Below are positions 40,987 to 49,105 of a stretch of DNA of 64,000 nt, piece after piece. How positions within the stretch are numbered: position 1 is the stretch's first letter; each line of letters begins with the position of its first letter. The stretch covers positions 110,812 through 174,811 of the forward strand of contig DATGIL010000107.1 of the NCBI GenBank assembly GCA_035295745.1, in the 5' to 3' direction. Source of the DNA: JAIQFL01 sp035295745. GTDB lineage: Bacteria > Acidobacteriota > Terriglobia > Bryobacterales > Bryobacteraceae. The notes beneath the pieces are model-generated. The model had not been told where the DNA came from. It saw only the letters and a program-made list of their open reading frames with translations, and ran no database searches. A program made the translations under genes and the position numbers.

Positions 40987-43524
40987 ATGCCGCTATTCGA
41001 AAATACACTGCAAGACCTGCGCTACGGCGCCCGTGGTCTGGTCAAGAATCCTGGGATCACCGCCGTCGCCGCGCTCTCACTGGCGCTGGGTATCGGCGCC
41101 AATACGGCAATTTTCAGCCTGATCGATACGGTGCTGGTCAAGACCCTGCCCGTACGAAATCCGCAAGAGTTGATGCTCCTCACCGACCCCACGTCGTACG
41201 GCGTATCCATCGGTTCGCAAGGACCGGAGCGCTCCAACTTGAGCTACGGCGAGTATGAGCACATCCGCGACGGCCAGCAGGTATTCCAGGAGATGTTCGC
41301 GTCTGAGAGCGCACTCGAGCGGGTGAGCGGCACGGTGGACAACGGATCGCCCGAGGATATCCATCCGCGCCTGGTGACGGGCACCTTCTTCGAAGTGCTG
41401 GGCGTTCCGCCGATGCTGGGCCGCGGCTTCACCGCCGGCGACGACAAAGCTCCGCACAACGCGCCGTACGCGGTCATCAGCTACGCCTGGTGGGAGAAAC
41501 GCTTCGGGCGAAGCCCTGACGCACTGGGCAAAGTAATCCGGCTCGGGAAAGCTTCGCTCACGATCATCGGAGTGATGCCGCCCGGATTTTTCGGCGAGAC
41601 AGTCGGCCAGTCACCCGACTTCTGGGTCCCCATGATGATGGAGCCGGACGTCAAGCCAGGCCGCGACTGGCTGCATGACGACGAAAGCAAGATAACCCGC
41701 GTCATGTGGCTGCAGGTAATGGGACGCGCCAAGCCGGGCGTGACGTTGAAACAGGCGCAGGCGAACATCAGCGTAGTGTTTCAGCAGGTTCTCAACGCTT
41801 ACCAGGTGCCTGGCCTGAGCCCCGAGCAACGGAAGAATCAGTTGGAACAGCGGCTTAAACTACACCCGGGCGACAAGGGCGCGAACACCCTCAGCGACGA
41901 CTTCGGACAGCCGCTGGTGGTCCTGATGACAGTAGTCGGCATGGTGCTGTTGATCGCGTGCGCCAATATCGCGAATCTGCTGTTGGCGCGGGCCGCCGGC
42001 CGGCAGAAGGAGATCGCCGTGCGGCTGGCCATGGGCGCCGGCCGCGTGCGTCTCGGTCTGCAACTACTCACCGAGAGCCTGCTGCTGGCGGCAATCGGCG
42101 CGGGTTTGGGGCTGCTGCTCAGCATGTGGGGAAGCGGTCTGCTGCTGCATGTAGTATCCAACGGGCCGGACCCGATTCCGCTGGACGTCCGGCCCGATCT
42201 GCGCGTACTGAGCTTCACCGCGGCACTGGCAATCGCTACCGGAATTCTCTTCGGACTCGCCCCCGCGTTCCGCGCGGCGCGCGTGGAAGTGGCCTCAACT
42301 CTGCGTGAGAATTCGCGCGGCGTCATGGGCGGTGGCGGCCGCATCAGCTTGGGGAAAGCTCTGGTCATGGCGCAGATCGCCATCTCGCTGCTGCTGCTGA
42401 TCGGGTCGGGACTGTTCATTCGCACCCTGCGAAACCTGGAGAATGTGCAACTCGGCTACTCGCGCGACAAACTCGTGCTGGTGGATGTGGATGCCACGTC
42501 GGCCGGCTATGAAGGCGCAAACGCCGCCGACCTGTACTCGCGACTGCTCGCGGAGGTCCGATCGATTCCGGGCGTGAAGAGCGCGACGTATTCGCAGAAC
42601 GGGCTGTTCAGCGGTTCGGAATCGGGCACGCAACTCTACGTGGAAGGCTACACGCCGGCGAAGGCGGGAGACACGGGGGCGCGCTTCGACCAAGTCGGGG
42701 CAGACTACTTCAGCTCGTTAGGCATTCCGATTCTGCGGGGGCGCGAGATCGGGCGGCAGGACACAGGCGCGTCGACTCCGGTCTGCGTGATCAATCAGAC
42801 CATGGCGAAAGAGTTTTTTGATGGCCGTGACCCGCTTGGCAAGCACATCAAAGATCTCTTCCCCGGGTCGAAGGCGCAGTTCGAGATTGTGGGCGTGTCG
42901 CAGGACGTGCGCGACCACAATCTGCGCGGCAAGATTCCGCGACGGTTCTACGTGCCGGCGACACAGGGTCTGCCTGAGGTTGCGGAGTTTGTGAACTTCG
43001 AGATCCGCTCGGCCGGCAGCGTGGAGAGCGTGGTGCCTGCGGTACGGAGCAAATTCCAGGGGATCGACCGCTCGCTTCCGATCGGCACTTTCTCCACCCT
43101 CGACGAACTATTGAGCCGGGCGCTTTTGCAGGAACGCATTATCGCGCAACTTTCCACGTTCTTCGGTGCGCTGGCGCTGATCCTCGCTTCGATGGGATTG
43201 TACGGTGTGTTGTCGTATGCGGTCGCACGGCGCACCAATGAGATCGGCATCCGCATGGCGATCGGGGCCGCGCAGGGGCGGGTAGTCTGGATGATCCTAC
43301 GCGAAACGCTGGTGCTGGTGGCGATCGGAGCGGTGGTGGGCATTGGCGCGTCGCTGGGGCTGGCCAGGCTGGTGGCAAATCGTATGTTTGGCGTGAGCAC
43401 GGGCGATCCGGTGACGATGGCCGTTGCGGCACTGACGCTGACTCTAGTGGCGATGGCGGCTGCTTCATTCCCTGCGATTCGGGCCGCGAAGGTGGATCCG
43501 ATGGTGGCGCTGCGGGTGGAGTAA
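40987..43524 (+). CDS. ADOP-type duplicated permease without prefix
   Basis: This 845-residue ADOP begins almost at TM1 (MPLFENTLQDLRYGARGLVK), with neither of the N-terminal prefixes found on its paralogues. FtsX core 1 is CANIANLLLARAAGRQKEIA with RLAMGAGRVRLGLQLLTESL, and core 2 is NEIGIRMAIGAAQGRVVWMI; the end is IRAAKVDPMVALRVE. Two periplasmic domains lie between the membrane parts. No PadR or ATPase gene is adjacent. ATG 40987 aligns with other family starts; the frame stays open upstream because it runs through copy C of the hairpin element. It is followed 8 bp later by the Yip1-TPR gene. Confidence 0.9.
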   Translation: MPLFENTLQDLRYGARGLVKNPGITAVAALSLALGIGANTAIFSLIDTVLVKTLPVRNPQELMLLTDPTSYGVSIGSQGPERSNLSYGEYEHIRDGQQVFQEMFASESALERVSGTVDNGSPEDIHPRLVTGTFFEVLGVPPMLGRGFTAGDDKAPHNAPYAVISYAWWEKRFGRSPDALGKVIRLGKASLTIIGVMPPGFFGETVGQSPDFWVPMMMEPDVKPGRDWLHDDESKITRVMWLQVMGRAKPGVTLKQAQANISVVFQQVLNAYQVPGLSPEQRKNQLEQRLKLHPGDKGANTLSDDFGQPLVVLMTVVGMVLLIACANIANLLLARAAGRQKEIAVRLAMGAGRVRLGLQLLTESLLLAAIGAGLGLLLSMWGSGLLLHVVSNGPDPIPLDVRPDLRVLSFTAALAIATGILFGLAPAFRAARVEVASTLRENSRGVMGGGGRISLGKALVMAQIAISLLLLIGSGLFIRTLRNLENVQLGYSRDKLVLVDVDATSAGYEGANAADLYSRLLAEVRSIPGVKSATYSQNGLFSGSESGTQLYVEGYTPAKAGDTGARFDQVGADYFSSLGIPILRGREIGRQDTGASTPVCVINQTMAKEFFDGRDPLGKHIKDLFPGSKAQFEIVGVSQDVRDHNLRGKIPRRFYVPATQGLPEVAEFVNFEIRSAGSVESVVPAVRSKFQGIDRSLPIGTFSTLDELLSRALLQERIIAQLSTFFGALALILASMGLYGVLSYAVARRTNEIGIRMAIGAAQGRVVWMILRETLVLVAIGAVVGIGASLGLARLVANRMFGVSTGDPVTMAVAALTLTLVAMAAASFPAIRAAKVDPMVALRVE

Positions 43525-43532
43525 CGTAAAGT

Positions 43533-44684
43533 TTGATAACTCATCTCAAGCTCCTGTTCCGTCTCTGGTTTCGGCCCTCCGCGGCGATGGGTGAGATTCT
43601 GGATCGTGGCAGCCTGCTGTTCGCAAGCTTGTCGGCAATCGCAGTCACGCTGCTGTTGCAGATGGGGCCGGTCCATTTCCCCTTCAGCTTCTACACGCCG
43701 CTGCTGGTGCTCGCCGTAGTGTATGTGCCTGGCGTGTTGCTGCTGAGCGTGCCGATTGCGCGGCTGGGTTCGGTGGGAACGGTGTTCCAGCGGGACTATT
43801 CGCCGCTGCTCACCTGCGCGGCGATGGCGTGGAGCGCGGCGCAGCTTCCGCTGCTGCTGGCGGTATGGACAGCGCCCTTGCCGGCCCTGCTCATCGTGGC
43901 CGGTCTGGCATGCCTGTATTTCGCATTCCTGATGGTTCTGGCGATTCGCACCGTGTTTGGCACGGAAAACGCTATCGCCGCGATTATCGTGTGCCTTTCC
44001 TGGGCCCCGCTGGCTGCCGCATTTTTTCTGGCGGCTCCTCTGGCGATGGTGTTCCGCCTGCTGGCGTCGCCGTTCTTCCTGTTTTTCGTCATCTACTATC
44101 TGCGAAACGAATTCAGCGGCTTGGGCGAAGGACTGCGCAGCCGGCAGACGTTTCATCGCATGATGGAGGCCGCGGCGGTGAATCCGCACGATGGCGAGGC
44201 GCAGTATCAACTGGGACTGATCTACCAGCAGCGCCGGCAGTATAGCGAGGCGATTCGCCGCTTCGAGCGCGCCGTGGCAATCGACAACTCCGAGACGGAT
44301 GCCCACTTCCAATTGGGGCGCATCGCCTATCAGCAGGGGCGCTTTCAGGACGCGCTGGCGCAGTTCCAGATTGTGCTGAAACAGAACGACAAGCACAGTC
44401 TGAGCGAAGCGCATCGGGATGCCGGGGCGGCCTACCTGGCGCTGGGACGTCTGGAAGAAGCTCGCCGCGAATTGGAGGTCTACACGGATCGCAGGGAGTA
44501 CGACCCGGAGGGCCTCTATCATTACGGACAGGTTTTGGAGGCTCTGGGAGAGAAGGAGACGGCGCGCCAGATGTACCGGCGAGCGGTGGATGCGGCACGT
44601 ACGGCGCCCCGCTATCGCCAGCGCTACACTGCGAAATGGAGCAGGCTGGCGCAGAAGCAGGCAAGCAAACTGGCGTTGGGGTGA
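43533..44684 (+). CDS. Yip1-like membrane domain fused to TPR repeats
   Basis: This 383-residue protein has an N-terminal membrane domain of about five helices (roughly 1-195; FRLWFRPSAAMGEILDRGSL is a Yip1-type start), then at least four TPR units (roughly 205-370). Examples are AQYQLGLIYQQRRQYSEAIR, AHFQLGRIAYQQGRFQDALA and GLYHYGQVLEALGEKETARQ. TPRs bind partner proteins, and the role is unknown. TTG 43533 is the probable start, with GGAG about 11 nt upstream. It directly follows the ADOP gene and is likely co-transcribed, so it may be an accessory of that permease (inference). Confidence 0.78.
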   Translation: MITHLKLLFRLWFRPSAAMGEILDRGSLLFASLSAIAVTLLLQMGPVHFPFSFYTPLLVLAVVYVPGVLLLSVPIARLGSVGTVFQRDYSPLLTCAAMAWSAAQLPLLLAVWTAPLPALLIVAGLACLYFAFLMVLAIRTVFGTENAIAAIIVCLSWAPLAAAFFLAAPLAMVFRLLASPFFLFFVIYYLRNEFSGLGEGLRSRQTFHRMMEAAAVNPHDGEAQYQLGLIYQQRRQYSEAIRRFERAVAIDNSETDAHFQLGRIAYQQGRFQDALAQFQIVLKQNDKHSLSEAHRDAGAAYLALGRLEEARRELEVYTDRREYDPEGLYHYGQVLEALGEKETARQMYRRAVDAARTAPRYRQRYTAKWSRLAQKQASKLALG

Positions 44685-44736
44685 TGTGACGCGACAGGTG
44701 CTGGATCGCGGCCCTTTCAAAATATGGATCGGCGAT

Positions 44737-45165
44737 CTAACCCAGATCAGCGGCGGAGAGCCACTCCCGAACCAAAACTTCCGGACTGCCCTTCAAGTCC
44801 ACACGCTCGCTGCGCGTCTCGCGATTCTCTTCCAGCCAGACCGCACGCACGCCGTCGGACTCGGGCCGCAGTTCCAACCGCCGCCCCCGTGCTTCCAGCC
44901 GTAGCGTCGATCCCAACCACGCGATGTGCACCTTCAACCGCAGACTGTGGCCCACCCTCGCAGCTTGCTTCAGCAACTCGGCGGTGTACGGCCCCTTCTT
45001 CAATTCGTCCGCGTAGGGTGCGGCGGCTTGCGCAAGGGCACGCCGGCTCTCGCGTTCCCGATGCTGCCGTTCGACTGCATCTTTGGCCTCCTCTTGGGAT
45101 TCCAAACTCTTCAGGTTGTTTTCCAGGCTGTCGAGGAAGCTCATATCGATACTATTTTGACGCAT
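44737..45165 (-). CDS. Hypothetical cytoplasmic protein with N-terminal coiled coil
   Basis: This 142-residue protein was not recognised. It has no leader or membrane segment. Residues 8-60 are strongly helical and charged (FLDSLENNLKSLESQEEAKD, AVERQHRERESRRALAQAAA), like a coiled coil. The rest looks beta-rich (SLRLKVHIAWLGSTLRLEAR, GRRLELRPESDGVRAVWLEE). It is transcribed toward the Yip1-TPR gene and divergent from the small gene at 45222. ATG 45144 (MSFLDSLEN) is an alternative start. Codon use looks like that of its neighbours, which supports it as a real gene. Confidence 0.6.
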   Translation of the reverse strand: MRQNSIDMSFLDSLENNLKSLESQEEAKDAVERQHRERESRRALAQAAAPYADELKKGPYTAELLKQAARVGHSLRLKVHIAWLGSTLRLEARGRRLELRPESDGVRAVWLEENRETRSERVDLKGSPEVLVREWLSAADLG

Positions 45166-45221
45166 CCCGCGCGCAGGTGTCCCGTAACCCGCCGTTGAGT
45201 CTACGGTACGATGGAGCCAGA

Positions 45222-45617
45222 ATGCCGGATTCCCCTATCCAACGGTTAAAGAATCTGCGGAACGGGCTGCTTCATCTCCACAAAAGCCTGCTTGATTCCG
45301 AGCGTGCGTCTTACGAGAGAGATGTGGCCAGGATCACATCCACCGGACAGTATTTAGGCTTGGTCATCAACGATCCCTGGTTCAGTTGGCTGCACGACCT
45401 TTCGCAGTTCATCGTGCTCATCGACGAAACTCTGGACCTTGAAGAACCAGCCACCGCAGCGGATGCGGACCGCCTGATTGCAAAAGCCCGCGACCTCATC
45501 TCTCCTTCGGAAGAGGGCGCGGGCTTTCAGAGGCGATATTATGAGGCCATGCAACGCGACCCCGCCGCGGTGCTGGCCCACTCGGACGTGATGAAGGTCT
45601 TCGCGGGGCTTGTCTGA
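45222..45617 (+). CDS. Hypothetical helical protein
   Basis: This 131-residue protein is predicted all-helical, without signal peptide or membrane segment. MPDSPIQRLKNLRNGLLHLH and LLDSERASYERDVARITSTG open it, and the block 'NDPWFSWLHDLSQFIVLIDE' looks conserved. Acidic 'ADADRLIAKARDLISPSEEG' and 'FQRRYYEAMQRDPAAVLAHS' helices follow. I recognise no named domain with certainty. ATG 45222 is chosen for its GGAG ribosome binding site (spacing 5); the frame is open much further upstream but that part overlaps the antisense gene at 44737-45165. Confidence 0.65.
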   Translation: MPDSPIQRLKNLRNGLLHLHKSLLDSERASYERDVARITSTGQYLGLVINDPWFSWLHDLSQFIVLIDETLDLEEPATAADADRLIAKARDLISPSEEGAGFQRRYYEAMQRDPAAVLAHSDVMKVFAGLV

Positions 45618-45630
45618 ATGTCGTGCCGGA

Positions 45631-46449
45631 CTATCGGCCCGCCACCTGCATGACCATCGCGGTGTGCGAAGTATCCGCGTCTTTGGACGCGTCCTGGGAC
45701 ATCTGTTTCAGCATCGCCAGCTTCGCGGTATCGTCCAGCTTGCCCCGGCTGTAGAGTTCGGAATCCTGATCCAACAGGTCGGAAACCGCCTTCATGAACT
45801 TCGCGCGCCGGACCAGGAACTCACCGCGCTGCAGGATCTCGGATGCTTTCGCCAGATTGTTGGGCGCACCCGCGACGCGGCACGCTGCAAACAGCACACC
45901 CCGGTCGAGCGCCAACTCCAGAGCGCCCTCTTCGTCGGTTTGGGCGAGCACCATTCCGTGTGAGATCTGGGTGAAGAGAACCGGTTCATTCGCGTTACCT
46001 TTGGGCGGCCCAAAAGCCAGTTGCATCGAATCGCCGTCGATCAGCGAAAGTTTCTTCGTGTTCTCTGCAAAATGCAAGACCATGTGGTTTGCCAGCGCCC
46101 GGTAATCGGACGCCTTGCGCTGGAAATCCAGCGCCCTCTTCTTGTTGGCCTTGGCTCCCGCCGTGTAGTAATCGGCCAGTTCCATGTATCCCGCTGCCGT
46201 CCCCGAAGTGAGAACCAGGGACATTGGCAGCGCCCTCGAAACAAATGGATTACCCGCTTCCAGCAAATGGTCGAGATGACTGATTGCCTTCAGGTAATCG
46301 CCCGCGACATAGCGGTCTTGGGCCGCAGACCAATAGAACGCCGCATCCGCCGTCTGTACGGGTGCCGCGGGACGTGAACAGCTCGACAAGCTTCCCATCA
46401 GGAACGCTGTCGTCAAAGCCCCCAGGACTCGTTCTTGGAACCTAGTCAT
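45631..46449 (-). CDS. Putative lipoprotein with TPR-like helices
   Basis: This 272-residue protein has a leader with lipobox (FLMGSLSSC; Cys24), so it is probably membrane anchored. The N-terminal part reads like TPR or helical repeats (AFYWSAAQDRYVAGDYLKAI, SHLDHLLEAGNPFVSRALPM). The rest is unassigned, including SLIDGDSMQLAFGPPKGNAN and a helical C-terminus. GGAGG precedes the ATG at a good distance. It faces away from the MBL-rhodanese gene with about 200 bp between, where a strong inverted repeat lies (46516-46539). Confidence 0.65.
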   Translation of the reverse strand: MTRFQERVLGALTTAFLMGSLSSCSRPAAPVQTADAAFYWSAAQDRYVAGDYLKAISHLDHLLEAGNPFVSRALPMSLVLTSGTAAGYMELADYYTAGAKANKKRALDFQRKASDYRALANHMVLHFAENTKKLSLIDGDSMQLAFGPPKGNANEPVLFTQISHGMVLAQTDEEGALELALDRGVLFAACRVAGAPNNLAKASEILQRGEFLVRRAKFMKAVSDLLDQDSELYSRGKLDDTAKLAMLKQMSQDASKDADTSHTAMVMQVAGR

Positions 46450-46515
46450 TGTTGCCTCCGGTGCAGGCTAGTATTGGCTAGGGCGCGGTTCGTAACAAGA
46501 TTGCCGCAAGATAGG

Positions 46516-46539
46516 ACAGTACGGTTAATCGGGTACTGT
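46516..46539. promoter_or_regulatory. Operator-like inverted repeat before MBL-rhodanese gene
   Basis: ACAGTAC (46516-46522) and GTACTGT (46533-46539) are a perfect 7-bp inverted repeat around a 10-bp centre that is itself partly symmetric (CGGTTAATCG). It lies between the divergent lipoprotein gene (66 bp) and MBL-rhodanese gene (115 bp to GTG 46655). The size fits a dimeric repressor site; the regulator is unknown. Confidence 0.45.
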
Positions 46540-46654
46540 TGGTTCGAACAGCGGTACCACTACTTTGGTTAACTATTTGGACGAAACGAACTTCATCGCC
46601 ACTCCAAAATCCTCGCTTGCGTTTGCCATTCCCCATGCTCTACTCTCTGAACTG

Positions 46655-48031
46655 GTGATCTTCGAACAGTTCTATCTGGGATGCCTGGCACACGCGTCTT
46701 ACCTCATCGGATCAGAGGGTTACGCCGCCGTCGTGGACCCGCAACGCGACATTGGCATTTACCTGGAAACTGCCCAACGGCACAATTTGCGCATCGCTTA
46801 CATCATTGAAACCCACCTGCACGCGGATTTCGTGTCGGGGCACCAGGAACTGGCTCAGAAGACCGGCGCTACGATCTGCCTGGGCGCCGGATCGGGCGCG
46901 ACTTTCCCCCATCGCGCGGTCCAGGATGGCGACGAGATTGCCATCGGCCGGTGCCGGCTTCGATTCATGCAAACCCCGGGGCATACGCTCGAGAGCGTAA
47001 GCATCATCGTCATTGATGAAGACCAAGGGAAGGGTCCTGCCGCGGTGCTCACCGGCGACACGTTATTCATAGGCGATGTCGGCAGGCCCGATCTCTCCGA
47101 AAGCCACACGCCGCAGGAGTTGGCGGGGCTCTTGTACGACAGCTTGCACCACAAACTGCTTTCCCTCCCCGACGACGTGCGGGTTTATCCGGCACACGGT
47201 GCTGGTTCGATGTGCGGGCGCAACATCAGCGCCGATCGCAATTCAACGATCGGGCGTGAACGCCTGACTAACTATGCGCTACAAGCCAAGGACCGCGACC
47301 AGTTTGTGAGGATGGTCACACAGGACTTACCTCCTCGTCCGGAGTATTTCCAGCGCGACGTGGACGCGAACCGCCGGGGTGCGCCCGCGCTGGAAAACCT
47401 TCCACCAGTACCGCCTTTGGACGCGCACGAGGTACTGCGACGCCAGCAGGAAGGCGCTACGGTGCTCGACACGCGCGCGGCCATGTATTTTTGCGCCGGC
47501 CACGTTCCGGGTTCTCTGAATATCGGGCTGGGCGGACAGTTTGCCTCATGGGCAGGATCCATTCTGGGGCTGGATCGCGACCTCATCCTGGTTGCCGAAG
47601 ACGATGCAGCGGCTGAAGAAGCGCGCCTTCGCCTTGCGCGGGTGGGCATTGAACGCGTGGCTGGGAAATTGCTTGACGGAATTCAGGGGTGGGTTGGGAT
47701 GGGGTGGCCTTTGTCCGAAACGCAACAGATTGCGGCGAAGGACCTGGAAGCCGAGATGGGACGCAATCCACAGTTGGTGTTGGTGGATGTCCGCCGTCCC
47801 TCGGAGTGGGCTCAAGGCCGCATTCCGGGCGCCGTCCTGCGGCCTCTCGACCAGCTTCGCAGCGGACTCCAATCGCTTGATCCGGCAGCACCCACCGCAG
47901 TCCATTGCAAGAGCGGGTATCGCAGCACGGTCGCCTGCAGTCTGCTCGAAACCAGTGGATTCCGCCAGGTGATGAATGTGATCGGCGGAATCGATGCCTG
48001 GACGGCGGTGGGCCTGGCAATCGAAAACTAG
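46655..48031 (+). CDS. Metallo-beta-lactamase-fold hydrolase fused to two rhodanese domains (persulfide-dioxygenase-like)
   Basis: This 458-residue enzyme has an N-terminal MBL domain (roughly 1-235) with THLHADFVSGH (metal ligands near His54, His56, Asp58 and His63), TPGHT, GDTLFIGDVGRPDL and VYPAHGAGS, as in ETHE1-type persulfide dioxygenases. Two rhodanese domains follow. The first lacks a catalytic Cys (ILVAEDDAA in place of the active loop); the second has VHCKSGYRST (Cys417). The likely role is oxidation of persulfides with sulfur transfer. GTG 46655 gives the normal family start (VIFEQFYLGCLAHASYLIG); TTG 46565 would add 30 residues with no family likeness. Confidence 0.85.
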   Translation: MIFEQFYLGCLAHASYLIGSEGYAAVVDPQRDIGIYLETAQRHNLRIAYIIETHLHADFVSGHQELAQKTGATICLGAGSGATFPHRAVQDGDEIAIGRCRLRFMQTPGHTLESVSIIVIDEDQGKGPAAVLTGDTLFIGDVGRPDLSESHTPQELAGLLYDSLHHKLLSLPDDVRVYPAHGAGSMCGRNISADRNSTIGRERLTNYALQAKDRDQFVRMVTQDLPPRPEYFQRDVDANRRGAPALENLPPVPPLDAHEVLRRQQEGATVLDTRAAMYFCAGHVPGSLNIGLGGQFASWAGSILGLDRDLILVAEDDAAAEEARLRLARVGIERVAGKLLDGIQGWVGMGWPLSETQQIAAKDLEAEMGRNPQLVLVDVRRPSEWAQGRIPGAVLRPLDQLRSGLQSLDPAAPTAVHCKSGYRSTVACSLLETSGFRQVMNVIGGIDAWTAVGLAIEN

Positions 48032-48055
48032 CCGTACGTCTCCACGTTGAAACGC

Positions 48056-48811
48056 ATGGGAAATCAGAAACTGAGTGTCCGCCGCGGCCATGAAGCCGTG
48101 GAATTGCCGATCTGGCAGGAACTGCTGGCCGGCGTCGAAATGCTTTACCTGAGAGCCTCGCCGGCCTATTGGGGCTTCGGCATACCGCATGGAGATGGTT
48201 CTGCGGTCATCGTGATTCCCGGGTTTCTGGTGACCGACCTATACCTTACGGAACTCCGCCTCTGGCTCGGGCGTATCGGTTACCGGGCCTATTTCTCGGG
48301 CCTCGGTCTCAATGCCGAATGCCCAAACCTGCTGATCCGCTACCGGCTGCAACAGACCATCGAGCAGGCTTGGCGAGAGACTGGGCGAAAAGTCCATCTT
48401 GTGGGCCACAGTCTGGGAGGTGTGATTGGCCGCGCCGCCGCCGCCCAGAGACCCGATCTGGTGGCGTCGGTGATCACGCTCGGATCTCCGTTTCGCGGAA
48501 TCTCCACGCATCCTTCCGTATTGCGAATGGCGGAATTAGTGCGGATCCAGATTCTCGAGAGGCACGGCGAAGGGGTGCTTCCCGATTGCTATACGGGCGC
48601 CTGCACCTGCGATTTTCTGGAGTCGCTCGACCGTAGTTTCCCAAAGTCGGTCGCGCAGACTGCGATCTTTACCAAGACCGACGGCATCGTCGACTGGCGT
48701 GTATGCCGGACGGGCCGCGCCACGGTGGATGTCGAGGTCGCGGGGACACACATAGGGCTCGTCTTCAACCCCATTGTTTATGACGTCTTAGCGCGCCGTC
48801 TGGCGCAGTAG
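48056..48811 (+). CDS. Alpha/beta-hydrolase, lipase/esterase-like
   Basis: This 251-residue cytoplasmic-looking protein has the nucleophile elbow VHLVGHSLGGVIGRAAAAQR, an oxyanion-type turn (VIVIPGFLVTDLYL), a candidate Asp in TKTDGIVDW and a candidate His in GTHIGLVFNPIVYDVLARRL. PGFLVTD in place of HG-type turns and the ITLGSPFRG strand resemble triacylglycerol lipase/PGAP1-like hydrolases. It lies upstream of a wax-ester/triacylglycerol synthase gene on the same strand, so a part in lipid storage turnover is plausible (inference). ATG 48056 is taken as the start; TTG 48047 is also possible. There is no signal peptide. Confidence 0.8.
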   Translation: MGNQKLSVRRGHEAVELPIWQELLAGVEMLYLRASPAYWGFGIPHGDGSAVIVIPGFLVTDLYLTELRLWLGRIGYRAYFSGLGLNAECPNLLIRYRLQQTIEQAWRETGRKVHLVGHSLGGVIGRAAAAQRPDLVASVITLGSPFRGISTHPSVLRMAELVRIQILERHGEGVLPDCYTGACTCDFLESLDRSFPKSVAQTAIFTKTDGIVDWRVCRTGRATVDVEVAGTHIGLVFNPIVYDVLARRLAQ

Positions 48812-48919
48812 CACACGCTTGATTGGCTTTGATTGCCGGCATTGACACAGGCGGTGAACGGCCTTACTCTAAAATCAGATTTTTTGATCTGGTACGGTGT
48901 AATTGTGAAGGAGCATGCC

Positions 48920-49105
48920 ATGGAAACCTTAGAGAAGCCCATCATCGACGAGTCTCCAAACCAGAATCTCCAGCCTAGCTTTGAGGAGGATCTGGACGTT
49001 CTGGCCTTCGAACTCTGGCAGCGCGGCAGCCGCCAGGATCTGGCGGCCGAAGAGGAAGCAGCGGATGACGAAGAAACCGTGGGATGCCACGCCAGTTGCC
49101 TCTGA
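48920..49105 (+). CDS. Small acidic peptide ending GCHASCL, unknown function
   Basis: This is a 61-residue open frame with an excellent ribosome binding site (AAGGAG, spacing 6). The peptide is very acidic in its middle and second half (SFEEDLDVLAFELWQRG, then AAEEEAADDEETVG) and ends in a short Cys-containing tail, GCHASCL. It resembles no protein I can name. Size, acidic body and Cys tail are reminiscent of a ribosomally made peptide precursor, but no maturation enzyme is adjacent. It overlaps the start region of the WS/DGAT gene by up to 41 bp and could instead act in translational coupling. Confidence 0.5.
   Translation: METLEKPIIDESPNQNLQPSFEEDLDVLAFELWQRGSRQDLAAEEEAADDEETVGCHASCL

Noticed and set aside
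42948..44720. 590-codon minus-strand frame across the ADOP and Yip1-TPR genes
   Set aside because: It spans two convincing plus-strand genes and shows no recognisable domain.
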